Below, piece after piece: positions 52,618-64,000 of a DNA stretch of 64,000 nucleotides; within the stretch, counting starts at the first letter, position 1; each line of letters begins with the position of its first letter. The DNA comes from Cordia subcordata (lineage: Eukaryota > Streptophyta > Magnoliopsida > Boraginales > Cordiaceae). The stretch lies in contig JAPTOF010000007.1 in assembly GCA_028554755.1 (NCBI GenBank), forward strand, positions 18,595,001 through 18,659,000, read 5' to 3'. Position numbers and translations under genes: made by a program. Below the pieces are notes generated by a model. It did no database searches. It was not told the origin of the DNA and saw only the letters and a program-made list of their open reading frames with translations.

Positions 52618-55508
52618 TCAGGATGCCATTACAGGACATCTCTTGTGCCCGATAACAGCCTCTCGTAGCCGGTGATATCCATTCCGGTAATGCTCAAGGG
52701 AGAAGCAGAGTTGCCTGATCGCCTCTCGCTTCTCTTCTGCTCCTTCTTCGATAATTTCTTGCTGTCGTTCAATCTCCTCTTCCAATTCTCTGATTCTTGA
52801 TCTCAGCTCCTGTGCAAGTTTATGCGCCCCTTGAATTTCAGCAATCAGCTTGATGTGCTCCATGTGAAGTTGATGCAAATGTTTGCTCAGTTCATCAATT
52901 CGGTCATCTTTACAACTTGTGTCTGCAATCAGTTCAGCAACCTTGGCATCAAGTTCATCTTTCTCAGCCATCATTATGTTGTATGTCAGTCTAAATGCAT
53001 CGAGATTCTTCTGTAATTCTGCTACTTGTTCGTTCCTCTCTGAAACGGTTGTCTTCAATTGCGAGATTTCGGCTCCAAGGAAAGCTTCCATTTCTGATTT
53101 TCCAGACTTGACTCGTCTGACATCATCCTCTAATGATTGACGTTTTAGATCCAGTTCTTTTAGATTATTCTCCATATATGATCTCTCCTTTTGCAACCTG
53201 GTAATTTCTGCTTGGAGCTTTGAGTTTTCCTCTGATAAACTTTTGTTGGCATTGGTTATTGTTACTTTTAATTGCCTGATTTCTTGATCACGGTCTGACA
53301 AACTTGATTTGTATCTTGTAATACGATCCTGCAGCTTCGAGACCTCTCTTTCCGCCTTATCTAGTTTAGCTTTCCAAACAGAAACATCTTCTTTTGACAA
53401 TCCAAGTTGGTCCTGCAAGTTTTGGATATTAGTCCGGTTATTCTTGAGCTCCTGCCTTAAGCTTGCGGTTTCCTTCTCAGAATCATAAAGCTTCTCTTTT
53501 GTGTTTTTCAGCTCTTCCTCGAGTGCCAGAGTTCTATCCTCTGTTTCAGACCCATTGGTACTTCCTTGGAGCCCTGCGACCGGTTCTTTCTCAACTTCCA
53601 AACAGGATTCATTGGTTTTGACATCTTTTCCTATAATATCAAGCTCGCCTTGTGCACGACCAAAAGAATTAAGAGATTCATACCTCTGGAGCTTTTTGGT
53701 CAGCCTGTTAATCTCTTCTTCTGATAGCCGGAGCTTTTCCTTTGCATCCCTCAGCTCCTCATAATCTGCTATCCTAGAAAAAGGGATATCACTATTTCCA
53801 TTTTTGTATCCTGTGGAAGAGGATTCAGAAACACAAGCTTGTTGCAGCCTTAGGGATTCAGAAACATAAACTTGTTGCGGCCTTAATTTCTCTTTCACAT
53901 CACGAAGTTCAATCTCCAATTCAGCAATCTTCCTGCGCCATATTTCATCATCATTGCTACGCATACTGGGGTGATTAATAACAGCGGAATCATCTGATTC
54001 AGATTCAGAATCCAAAGTTGATGATTCATCTCCTTCTCTATAGCCTAATTCTGAATTGGTGCCAACGAAAATATCAAATCCGGCAGCACGAGGACCCGAT
54101 CTTCGACGACTAAGCCGGTGATCAGGAGAGGGGCAAATGGATGGTGGTTCAGAGGTGACTTCAGAGATTCCTGAGCCCTGAGATTGGATGTCCAAGGGAA
54201 CGTTTTTCCGGAGTTCTCCACTGACATGATCATAACGCTCAGCCAATGACCGATACATGCGGTAGAACTCCTCAACAAGATTAACTAATTCAGGTCTCTT
54301 CTGATAATACATTTCGGCCTTTTTAGCAAATGAATCTCCATCCTCCTCAATGAGTTTCAACATTCGTTTGACATGCTGATCCATATCTAATATCAAGGAC
54401 ATTACGGTTAATTTTTTGTTTGGCATTTTCAATTTTCAGATTTCCAGAACATGCGATAATTTTGTATACAGCAAAGTTTAGGTCTTATGCAGCCCTCCCC
54501 CGAGTGTTAACCTTTCCAAGAGGAGTGGTTACCATTGCTTTAGTTTTCCACCTATCGCCAAATTTCTTTCTTATCACTAATGTATGGTATTGTCTTATTG
54601 ATGAAAAGTAAAATATTTATAACTCATGCAACATGCAACAGATATTACAGGACAAAAGAATTTGTCAAACAGGAAAAGAATGGTAGTTATGGTTTTTTAT
54701 TTCCTTAAAAAGAAAAAAACAAAAAAAACTGATCACACATTTCTGAGGTTAATAATGAGATAATGCTTTGTGGCATGTGTGTTTCCATGAAATAGTGTAT
54801 TTGCCTCACCAACTTTCATATAAGGATGAGACTTTGAATAATTTGTTTTCTCTATAAATATGAAAAATAAAAGATACTTATGTATATAATAAATTCATCA
54901 ACCTATGTGTGCAAAGAAAAGATCCCTTAATCATAGGGTAGCCGTAGGACATGTACCCCAACCTTGTCTAAATTTATTTTATTTCTTTGCTTAAAATGCC
55001 TATACTTTTGCTTCCCAACACAAATCCTCATATGCGTGGCTCCCCTAAGTTAGGAATATTGTTAAATAGATTGGAGACTTTGGCAAAAGAAAATCATGCT
55101 CATACGCAAGCATCTTTGTTCCGCATTAGCACTTTTGGAAGAATTTCATTGAACATTGTGAATCGACCTAAATATGAATTAATTGAAGAATAACTAGAGA
55201 CAATTCTCTCACCTTCGAGGTTCTCTTCAAGCCACCTGGAGTTTCTGGGACTGATATGGCTATCCCACAACCAGGAATGTGATTTCTTTGACTCTGACCT
55301 CTTCATCTTATGTGACTTAACCTGAAATAAGACATCCAATTTATATAAACATATGGATGTAACGTATAAATAGCTTCATTTTCCTACTTTAACGTGAGAT
55401 TTTAGCTGTTGAACTGCTGAGCTCGGCACAAACTAGTATTTTCACGGGGGCTTCAGTTCTAATGAGATAGGTGTTAGGTGTTTGATTTCTTACCAAGGTT
55501 GAAGCCAT
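52618..55508 (-). CDS. NET4B: NETWORKED 4-like NAB-domain actin-binding protein
   Basis: NET proteins bind F-actin through an N-terminal NAB domain and link it to membranes; NET4 members work at the vacuole membrane. Coding exons: 55508-55494 (15 bp), 55321-55213 (109 bp), 54386-52618 (1769 bp), joining in frame to 630 residues. The start MASTL, then VKSHKMKRSESKKSHSWLWD, fits my memory of Arabidopsis NET4B. The NAB domain covers about 19-100 (DSHISP, SRWLEENL, VKRMLKLIEEDGDSF, AEMYYQKRPELVNLVEE, LAERYDH). One Trp of the usual SWWWDSH is Leu. Residues about 165-590 are mostly coiled coil. The C-terminus has AIRQLCFSLEHYR, the IRQ motif reported to bind RABG3 (Rab7-type) GTPases. NET4A versus NET4B is not fully decided. 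Confidence 0.9.
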
Positions 55509-56021
55509 TATGTTCAGTTCTCTGAAAACCTTTTCTCCGAAACTGAGATCACTGTTGCACTACCTGCAAGTTAACTTGATTAGGTACATATCTAACAGAT
55601 TCAGTAATGGTTAGTATAATAACTCATACTTCAAGCTGTTATCATGCCATGCTTTATGTCATTCACCAAAAGATGCATTTCATATGTCCACAAAGTAGCT
55701 GTCCACCAACTTCATTTCTCCAAATGTCATGTGATTATGTAATGAAAAAAGTCATCAATTTCTTAATGAAATCTTATTTATTATTATCTTTCTAAATAAA
55801 ATCTTATTCAGTTTTTGCTTTTCTATACACACATTCTAAGAAGCAAAGAACCAAAATTGTTTACTATGCTGAATATAATTACTTATTCAGAATTAAGATT
55901 GAGAATTCTTAAAATACTTTATCTGCTACATTATATACTCAAATCTTGCTATACCTCACTAATTAACCTTTTTTGTCTCTTGCAATTACAACATGTATTA
56001 GTATGTATTGGTACAACAACG

Positions 56022-56160
56022 GCTCGTTTGGATTGGTTTTTTTAAAAGTGTTTTTTTTTATAATTTTGGAAAAAAGTATGTTTTTTTTTTTTTTTGAAGT
56101 GCCTTATTATGAATCGTAAAAAGTATGTTTTTTTCTAAAAGCGCCTTTTTATGAATCATA
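56022..56160. mobile_element. Partial foldback MITE
   Basis: GGCTCGTTTGGATTGGTTTT opens a T-rich block. The matching right end is missing or decayed. It lies in the proposed 5'UTR intron. Confidence 0.4.
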
Positions 56161-56333
56161 AAGTTATGAGCGGGTCTTTTCTTGACAAGAAGATCAACAG
56201 GTGGCAGCATACTGAGCTGGCCCAATAAAAGTTAAAACTGTTGATAAAATGGGCTAGCAAGGCCAGGCCCAACACAAGTTGACCAAGTGGACCAGCGGAT
56301 CCACAACAGTAGTAGGACAAAGGTATAGTCATG

Positions 56334-56368
56334 CCACGTGTTTCAACCCAAAAAAGTCATGCCACGTG
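56334..56368. promoter_or_regulatory. Paired G-box/ABRE motifs
   Basis: GTCATGCCACGTGT occurs twice, with CCACGTG at 56334-56340 and 56362-56368, 28 bp apart. CACGTG cores bind bZIP and bHLH factors. The site is inside the proposed NET4 5'UTR intron or, if that intron is wrong, in the promoter. Confidence 0.5.
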
Positions 56369-57223
56369 TCAACTATTGGTCAAAGCAAGGACAGCTCATC
56401 TTTGCATATGTAAAGAGCAAAATAAGAAAGAAAAATGAGAACAACTTTTAAGGTTGGCACGACTGTCTGAGCAAACACCATCCAGCTATATACACTCGGT
56501 CGTGCCATAAAATAAATAAAATTAAAATCATGACTAAGATCACCTCCATATCTTCCCCAACCCCATCAAAAATTTTCATTGAAAAAGTACAATTTTTTCA
56601 TTTTTTTCGTGTTAAAAATAATAAATAAATGATTTCTTTTTTTTTTTTACAAATTATAACTCCGTTAACAAAACTATAACATTCAAAGTTTATTCTTTTC
56701 AACAAAATGATAACTCTATATTTATTGATGCACCACTAAAAAGAATACGATCACGAATAAGCAATCATTTACATTGGGTTTGATAAACTCATTGAATACA
56801 GAATACTTAAGAGGAAAATGGAAAAACCTAAAGAAAATTGCATCAGATCATTTGTGATCAGAGAAGAATTCAGTTACATGTAAATTTATTTATAAAGCTT
56901 TTACGTTTTGAATGAGAAAAAGAAAAAGAAAAAAGAAAGAGAAAAAGGAAACCAAGAATCTGGGAGAGAAAATGAAGGAAAGAAGAGGGAAAAGGGAAGG
57001 AAAGGTCTCACCTTTTGTGTGTTTTGTGTTGTTGAAGCTTCCAGTGAAGACTGGAGTAGTATCAAACAAGATGGTTTTGCAAGAGAGACAAGAATAATTT
57101 GTGTTGGATTGGATTGAAAAAAAAAATCCAAAAATAAAACTAAAAAAAACCACAAGAGAGAGTGTTTTAGCTCTCTGGGCAAGAGAGACAAGAGAGATGA
57201 TGAACAATGCTTGTATCTTGGAA

Positions 57224-57306
57224 GAAATATATATATCTATATATATATATATATATATGAATAATCGTGTAGGTGTGGGGTGAGGGGTTGCCGGGGGGGG
57301 GGGGGG
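57224..57306. repeat. (AT)n tract and a 14-G run near the NET4 transcription start
   Basis: ATAT repeats at about 57224-57258 are followed by a run of 14 G at 57293-57306. Both are prone to length change. Confidence 0.85.
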
Positions 57307-57429
57307 TCTGTTTTCATTTGGGTAAGAGGAAAAGGGACCATTGTGGAAAGAAAAGCTTGGACTTTTCTACACATAGGGAAGGTTTGATGCTTCTTCAAGT
57401 CAAATGCTATTACCTCATTTTTGTTGATT

Positions 57430-58745
57430 TTTCTTAGAAGAGATTGTGAGTTTCAATAAATTGAGTGAAAGGAGATTTTCTTGAGTGAGATTTAAATGGT
57501 GTTTGGTGATACTTATTTCGGATGCTTATTTTTTACAAAATTTGATTTGAATGGGGTTTTTTTTTTTTGTTATGTTGAGTACTTTATTAAATATGTTGTT
57601 AAAGGTTATATGAAAACTAGGGGAGCGAATAAGATTAGATACTCTAATAGTTCTAACTGTAAACGGTGGCTATTGGGTGATGTGCATATTGACTTGTGCG
57701 ATGTTATAGTTAACGGGTTATGCAGTGTTTATTTTGAATGTTTATAAGTATTTTTTTTATAAAATATTAATAATCTTTTCTTTTTCAATTTTGAAATAAA
57801 TATAACCAAACAGGGTGTTAATCTAGTTTGAAATTTTGAATTATTGGAATATGACCGGATAGAGTCCAAGTCTAACGTTAATATCACACCATAAGGATAG
57901 CAATCGCTTTATTAATGAGTATTATAAATTTGTTTAAAAACTGTATCTTTTTTCATTAATAAATTTGAAATTCAAAGTAGCTATTATTTGTTGAATATAT
58001 GACACCAATCATTCATATCGAGTTATTTATACAGTGCAAGTTTAGTACCTAGATGTTTAGGAATGGGTTTATAGAACAAAACTTGAAGCCATTGCAAGTA
58101 AAGATGGAAAAGTGGATTTTTCTGAGAAGAGATTGTGATTTGCAATAAATTAAGTAAAGGAGATTTTCTTAGAGGATGTTTGGTCTTGTTTATTTTGGCT
58201 ATTTATTTTTTTGTGAAAATTTGATGAGGATTTTTATTTATTTTCAGTATTTATAAAAAATTATTGTTAAATAGGCTGCTAAAGGGTGTTTGCTAGTATT
58301 TATTTTGAATATTTATAAGTACTTTTTATAAAAAAATTAATTAGAGTACTTTTTTTTTAAATTAAACATGCAAAAATGTATAACCAAATAGGGTCTTAAT
58401 CACGTTTGAAAATTTGAAGTATTGGAACATGGCCCTCGGTTGGGGGCCAAGTCTAACGTTAATATCATTATAAGGTTAGCAATCGCTTTATTAATGACTA
58501 TTATGAATTTGTTTAAAAACTCGATCTTTTACATTAATAAATTTGAAATTCAAAGTATTTACTATTTCTGAATATGATATTGATCAAGCGAGAGTCTAGA
58601 AATTTTGGTCTCAGGCGTGACCATAAAAGCACCTATTCATTTTGAGTTATTTATACAATGCAATTTTCATAGCTAGAAGTCTAGAAATGGGTTTATAGAA
58701 CAAAAGTTGGAGCCATTGCGACGAAGTATAGATGCAAAATGTGCT
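57430..58745. repeat. ~0.65-kb tandem duplication upstream of NET4
   Basis: Copy 1 (about 57430-58115) and copy 2 (about 58116-58745) are co-linear: AGAAGAGATTGTGA, CAATAAATT, GGAGATTTTCTT, GGTGTTTG/GATGTTTG, CCAAGTCTAACGTTAATATCA, AGCAATCGCTTTATTAATGA, GAGTTATTTATACA and GGGTTTATAGAACAAAA. Small indels separate them. Non-coding. Confidence 0.75.
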
Positions 58746-58799
58746 ATTTTACAATTTTCAACTCCCTCTAGTTTTCAACCAAAAAAAAAATCCCTTTAC

Positions 58800-58985
58800 T
58801 TGTATATAAACTATTAATATAATAAATAAATACACCAAAACTCGCTCTACAAAATTCTTTTTTTAAATGAGGTAATAACTCATTATGGTGTTATGAAAGT
58901 TTAAAAATTAAACGGTCTTTGATTCAAAACTTGTTACTACACACATTTAAGATATTAAAATCATCTAGGTGCAAGTTCCAAAAGC
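58800..58985. repeat. Dispersed repeat copy
   Basis: ATTAATATAATAAATAAATAC and AAATGAGGTAATAACTCATTA match the family at 3.1 and 30.4-30.6 kb. GGTGCAAGTTCCAAA follows at about 58970. Confidence 0.45.
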
Positions 58986-59739
58986 ATGTCACTTTGGCAT
59001 CCAAGAACGTGCTTTGTAACAAATAAACGCATCACTATACTGTGTATAATTTCATGATCACATCTATGGGCTTAATTTTGGTCATATATGTTGGTTGTGC
59101 ACCACATATCTATTATTTTATGAGAACTATAAATGACCTAAAAAAATAAATAAAATGATGCCTTTGTCTACATTATTTTCACATTAACCATTTTTTGTAG
59201 AGATTAAAAAGAAAAAGAAAAAGCAAATGGGTTACAGAACAAAAAGGTGGAGGGATTAGAAACAACGTAGAAGGAGGCCAAAAGCAGATGTAAAGTAACT
59301 TTTAACTTTGTTTGATAAGGACATTAATTATAGAGAAAATAATCGATTATTTTTATTTATTTTACAAAGAAAATAATCGACTTTATTGCACGAGGCATTT
59401 TTTCTTTTCCCTAATGGGGGACAAGATATGCATTTGGGAATAGTTTGTTAACCAAAATATCAAAGACAATGCGTGCACCAAATTGGATAGTGTTTTCTAC
59501 TCGTCTCCTGACTAATTATGCCCATAATCTTTATAAAATCTTTTGTCTCCGATGCTGACACATTTATTTATTTATTATTATAACCGACCTTTATCTAATA
59601 ATAGATTTTTCTAGTTGTGTGATGATAGTAAGAAAAACAACACATATTTGTTAATGATAAACAAGAAATCTCAGAAGCGTGAAAGGGACAACAAATGGGA
59701 GGCACTACAACCTGCTGTGATATTGAGGTTATCGGACTA

Positions 59740-60130
59740 AATCGAATAAAGGTTGGAACTCGGAACTTTAACGTGGATGGATACTTTAAAGGAAATATAG
59801 GATTGACAAGAGTAGGAGGATGTCTTTCGAGACACAATGGGCCAATAAATATCAGGTTTTGTCATCAATTTGGGATTGCAACAAATAGTAAAGTGAAACT
59901 AATGATTCTTTAGGAGGGGTTGCATTGCGGGTTCTATGAATGTCGAAAATTTCATTGTTGAGATAGACTCTCTTGGACCTTCAAGCTTGTGACAGAATCC
60001 ATCCCACAAGGTAACGTAACAGACTTTTTTCTGAAGGATTGTTGTAGTATTCTTGGTCAGAGAAGGGATTATACCATGAGGCATGTTTATAAAGAAGCTA
60101 ACAGATGTGTAAATTGACTTGCCAACTATG
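59740..60130 (+). pseudogene. LINE RNase H-like fragment
   Basis: The plus strand, with stops, reads RNFNVDGYFKGNIGLTRVGG, then FCHQFGIATNSK, EGLHCGF, and at the end HVYKEANRCVN and LANYV. This is the RNase H-type domain (RVT_3) at the C-terminus of plant LINE ORF2; the first Asp of the active site is kept (NVDG) and the terminal HVYREANRCAD-like motif is recognisable. No reverse transcriptase lies upstream. Confidence 0.7.
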
Positions 60131-61027
60131 TCTCAATCTCATGATTATTAATGAGGCTCCGACACAACTCTAATCTTTCTTGGATATGGGTAGCGCAGTC
60201 TTGTAATTTCTTGTAGAGCTCTAATTTAATTGGCTTTATGCCTCCCATATAATCCAAAAGAACAAGTAATAACAATAAAATAAATGTAAATTTGCCTTTT
60301 AGCATTGGGTGATGTAAATTACTCCTTTCTTGTTAATAGAAGATTCAGTCCAATAAAACCTTATACTAATAAAGAAGACCGACTATACGAATTTGACAAT
60401 ATAACTCATTTTTAACAACAATTTTTCATTTTCATTGAGAATCGATACTCTTATTCTAGACACGTTCTCCGTTGACCTAAAACAAAAAAAAGACATAATC
60501 AGTTTTGTCAAAATTCCATCAGATCTGGACCCAAGATCAAGGTTCATCTTTTGCTGCAATTTTATTATCAAAATTGAAAGAAAGGTTGATTGTATCCCTT
60601 TCTTTTGAAAAAAAAAAATTTTAAGCAAAATTGAATGAAAAGATTGGTCAATTGCAAGCCTAGTGCTTACAGGTGCCTTTGTTGAGTCCGTGTCAATTGC
60701 CAACCCTGCACGTTCTTTCTTCAACATTGTCCTCTTCTCTCTTTTTTTTTTTTTTTAATTTATATAAATTGCTCTTCATTGATATCACGTAAGGTGAAGT
60801 TCAATGATCACATCAGTGAAAAAATATCTTTTCAGGAATATTTAACAATGAATAATTTATAGATAAATATTATGCATTTAAATATTAATTTGAATTAATT
60901 ATTTTTGTATATCTCTCAGACTAATGTGAGATGTCAAACATTATATTTTAACGTGAAAGAGAAGAAAAGACATGGGAAAGATGGAAATAATATCTAGCGA
61001 CAATAATTTTTTGGGCTAAAGAAAAGG

Positions 61028-61067
<40 letters not shown>

Positions 61068-62570
61068 CGTCTATCTGATTATTAAGACAAGATGAGAGGG
61101 AGGATTAATTTCATTTTGGTTTATGAGATTTCTGGGTCATTTTTTGTATATTGATTCCTTTGAATATTGTGTTCGAGCTTCAAGTTACCATCACTTAATC
61201 GAGAAAAGATTGAATTAATAGTGTGCAGACATTATATCAATTGGCTGGTGAAAAAAGAAAAAAGAAAAAGAAAAATATAAGCATCATATTGAATGATGGT
61301 GGAAAATGTTGCCATGCTGAGTGAAGGATCTTGAAGTCTAACGAAGGATCATGAAGTTCAATAAAGGACTTTGTATGCAATGGGGTGATTATTTATAATC
61401 GTACTTCTTGTCAATTCACAAGCAAATATATTTATCTAAAAAGACGGGTAAATGTACGTTGTTCTAATAATTTGTCTAATTAATTGATTATTTTATATAT
61501 TTTAAAACATATCATATTATTTTTTATACTTTTAAAAAGTGGCATATAATTTCTTACCTTAGCAATTTCAGTCCAAATGAACTTATTGCGCATATATGAG
61601 TTTTAAAACGTACAATGTGCTATATATTTTTATAAAGCTATAATTATTTTCAGCTAAAGGCATTTAAATAATAACCCAAAAAGAGGCGATTCTACCAACT
61701 TTTGAAAACTATAAGAGAGTACAGTGATAAGTTTTAAAGACAGACGGAGTAATTAATTAATTAAACAAATTATAGAGGGTTACATGGCACCTTTCGAAAA
61801 GTACAAGGGGATAATATGATAAATTTTAAAATATAAAAGAATAATTAAATAACTAGACACATCACAAGCTGTAATATGAATTTCATCCTAAAAAATATCG
61901 ATTCGAATTTAAAAAAGTTCTGTTATAATAAACTACTATCCGATCACATTAATTTGCAAACTGAATCTTAAGCCACACAATCTAGAAAACAAGAGGCAGG
62001 CAAAGTGGATAACAATTGCGGTCACAATGAAATAGCAATTCACGTCTGAAAATTCTTCCCACCATAATTAAGAGGACGAAAAATGGCCTCTTTAGACCAC
62101 TTCCTCGATTGAAAGTTTCATACCATGAAGGGTCTTTCTAAAATGTCTAATAATTAATTGGGACGGCTAAAAGCACTACACTGGAGGCATTTGGCCTGAC
62201 TCTACATTAATTATAACCGACAAAAGAAGTGGTCTTGCGGAAGACTAATAGCTAGCAGAAAATAAAAAAATAGAAGATATCAGGATAAGAAAGTAGTTTA
62301 AGTAATGTTGATAATAGAATGGGATATAAGGGCAAGGTTTGTTAATCCCCTACTCCAAATTTGTCAGAAAAACTTTGCCTCTATCCCTATTTTGTATTTG
62401 CTAGTGAGGTTGAATGGAAAAAAACTACGCTCGTCTCTACGGGGTATTGCTCAACAAAGTCAATGGGGCTAAGCAATGAGATAGAACAGGATCACACCCC
62501 CCCCCCCCACATATTAATAACATAAGTAAATTTTAACGTAAAAACATAGCAAAGAGTTGCTGAGATTTGA
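60131..62570. other. AT-rich intergenic DNA
   Basis: A (TA)n microsatellite lies at about 61031-61066, and GAAGGATC(T/A)TGAAGT is repeated at about 61323 and 61344. A minus-strand 114-residue frame (60727-60383) begins MLKKERAGLAIDTDSTKAP but matches no family I recognise; it could hold a two-exon remnant, because donor- and acceptor-like sites bracket its middle. A C-run of 12 lies near 62497. Confidence 0.35.
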
Positions 62571-62571
62571 A

Positions 62572-62695
62572 CTTTTTTTTAGTATAAATCCCCCACCCCC
62601 AATTCAACCCCTATCCTTTATAGGATTTAAACTCAGGATTTCATTTTTGGAAAAGATAGCTTCAACCACTTGATTTAGCACCTAATCCCAAAGAG
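62572..62695 (-). mobile_element. SINE-like element
   Basis: The minus strand reads TAAATCAAGTGGTTGAAGC (A-box-like), then CTGAGTTTAAATCC (degenerate B box), and ends in an A-tail (T-run at 62572-62580). Third member of the family at 26.1 and 37.9 kb. Confidence 0.5.
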
Positions 62696-64000
62696 ATTTG
62701 AACTTTAGTCTTTGAAATAGCAAAAGAAATTTTTGCCACTAAATTAAAAAAAAAAATCTTTAATATAATGATTATAATAGAACTATAAAATTATATAGTT
62801 AGATAAAAAATATATATATATACCCAAATATACTGGAGTGAGTGGGATGGGATTGATAAACCCCTAGCTCTCCTCATTTCTATACTATGGTAGGGGCAAA
62901 AGACTCTATCTGATCACTAGTGGGCCTTTTTGCCAAAAACCCCACCCTGGTACTCCTATAAAATGGGGCGAAATGAAGTACCATTACTTTTCCTAAATTC
63001 AAGTGATTGAATGAATTATTCCATTAAAAAATGAGATTAGGGTTTGGATTTCAAATGAGCCAGAGATCAAGTTGGAATGGAGATTTTTTATTCTTTTGAA
63101 AAGAAGAAGAAGAAGGTGGTCAGGAAAAGGGTTGATCAAGAGCGGATTTAAGACTTTTTCTAATGAGTTTCATAAATTTAATATTTTAAAAGTAAAAAGT
63201 TAATTTACCTTTTAAACTTGAAATGCTTTAAAATTTCAAATATTTAATTGGATCATGCAGCCTTAACCGACCCTTGTTTGAATTGGCCCTTAACATTGAT
63301 TGTGGCTTGTTGAGAACTTGAAATGAAGCATACAAAGGGTAATGACTTTTCATCAACCTTTGATGTGAAAAGTTTAATAGAGAGATTTGCTTGACTAGTT
63401 CTTTTTTTTTTTTTTTTTTTGAAATCTTATAAATTTTTTTATGCCTATTCTCTTTTCCTTTAATTTTTAAGTCTCATCTTGCAATAGGAGAGGAATTAAG
63501 AAAAAGAAACACATCAATTTGTTACAAAATTTTTATGAGTTTCTTCTCTTTAACTTTTTTCCCCTTAAAATCAGAAAACAAACTTCACTGACACTGTGAA
63601 ACAACACAGATAATCCAAAAGGACATGGGACAGAAAGCCCAAGAGAAAAATATAAGTTCATGACCCAAATAATACACAGACACAAAAGCCCCAAACCCAT
63701 GCAAATTGGAGTAAGGTTTTTTTTTCCTTTATTTTTTATTTTTTACGTTGGAAATTTATATTTTTCAAAAACAGTAGTTTTTGAAAGAAAAAAAAAGTTA
63801 TAAGAAAATTATTCTTAAAAAAAAAAAAATCCAAACAAGCCCATAATGTCAGAAGTGGAGCCTATCGCTTTGCAGATGATCTTATCAATTTCCCAAGGTT
63901 TTTTTGGAGAAACAACCTGGAAGATCAAACTCCTCTCCAAAGTCAAGAGCTTGTTGAAATTCAACCCCAAATGCAGAGAACTCTCTTTTTCTTTTTTTTG
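62696..64000. other. Intergenic DNA to the window end
   Basis: No gene is recognised. A T-run of about 20 lies at 63402-63420. A foldback MITE-like end, AATCCAAACAAGCCCA, is at 63828-63843, with its T-rich partner starting near 63717. Confidence 0.4.

Larger units (their letters stand above)
55494..57215 (-). other. Probable split 5'UTR of the NET4-like gene
   Basis: Upstream of the ATG at 55508 a good acceptor (TTAACTTGCAG) ends at 55564, and a good donor (AAAAG|GTGAGACC) lies at 57012/57011. A leader exon at about 57012-57200, pyrimidine-rich on the minus strand, with AT-rich sequence at 57224-57258 that could serve as a TATA region, would give a 1.45-kb 5'UTR intron. This is inferred from splice consensus only. 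Confidence 0.4.

Noticed and set aside
52822..53764. Plus-strand Ser/Phe-rich frames
   Set aside because: They are antisense shadows of the NET4 coiled-coil exon.
56890..57207. Minus-strand 105- and 96-residue frames
   Set aside because: Low-complexity Phe/Ser/Leu frames in what is more likely the NET4 5'UTR exon and intron start.

Overview
The window is nuclear DNA of a flowering plant, very probably a eudicot. It is AT-rich, its genes have GT-AG introns, and long stretches are transposon debris and simple repeats. A class I cinnamate 4-hydroxylase of exactly 505 residues, a NETWORKED-type actin-binding protein (a land-plant family) and a nuclear copy of plastid 23S rRNA all point the same way. 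An asterid is a guess from the look of the P450 protein, not something shown here.

Four protein-coding genes look intact. (1) 4460-7242 (-): CYP73A cinnamate 4-hydroxylase, 3 exons, with TATA box and MYB/AC-like promoter motifs. (2) 26331-28187 (+): a Lys/Glu-rich protein with C-terminal Myb/SANT repeats (DMTF1/TTF-I/Reb1-like), with a spliced 5' leader carrying a short upstream ORF and a telo-box upstream. (3) 40841-49792 (+): a DEAD-box RNA helicase, 14 coding exons, 568 residues. (4) 52618-55508 (-): a NET4-like NAB-domain protein, 630 residues, with a 15-bp first coding exon and a probable 5'UTR exon near 57.0-57.2 kb. Genes 3 and 4 are convergent. They act in unrelated processes (phenylpropanoid entry, nucleolar/chromatin DNA binding, RNA remodelling, actin-membrane linkage); nothing suggests a cluster.

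Region by region. 0-4.4 kb: MITE end, an orphan housekeeping-type promoter, and a plastid 23S rRNA insertion inside a host tandem repeat. 4.4-7.4 kb: C4H, with a MITE in intron 1. 7.4-12 kb: AT-rich repeats and a TIR element. 12.0-15.56 kb: two head-to-tail copies of a gag-bearing non-autonomous Copia-like element sharing an LTR. 15.6-25.4 kb: AT-rich sequence, a possible solo LTR, microsatellites, several foldback MITEs and a broken NTAN1 gene fragment cut by a MITE. 25.5-28.2 kb: Myb-like gene. 28.2-40.8 kb: tandem duplications, a MULE with a perfect 9-bp target duplication, a truncated Copia gag, a decayed hAT transposase, a LINE fragment and SINE-like elements. 40.8-57.2 kb: helicase and NET4. 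57.2-64 kb: a ~0.65-kb tandem duplication, a LINE RNase H fragment and AT-rich DNA.

No CRISPR array, intact tRNA gene or complete autonomous transposon was found. I saw no new multi-gene system; the most unusual items are the nested insertions and duplications.
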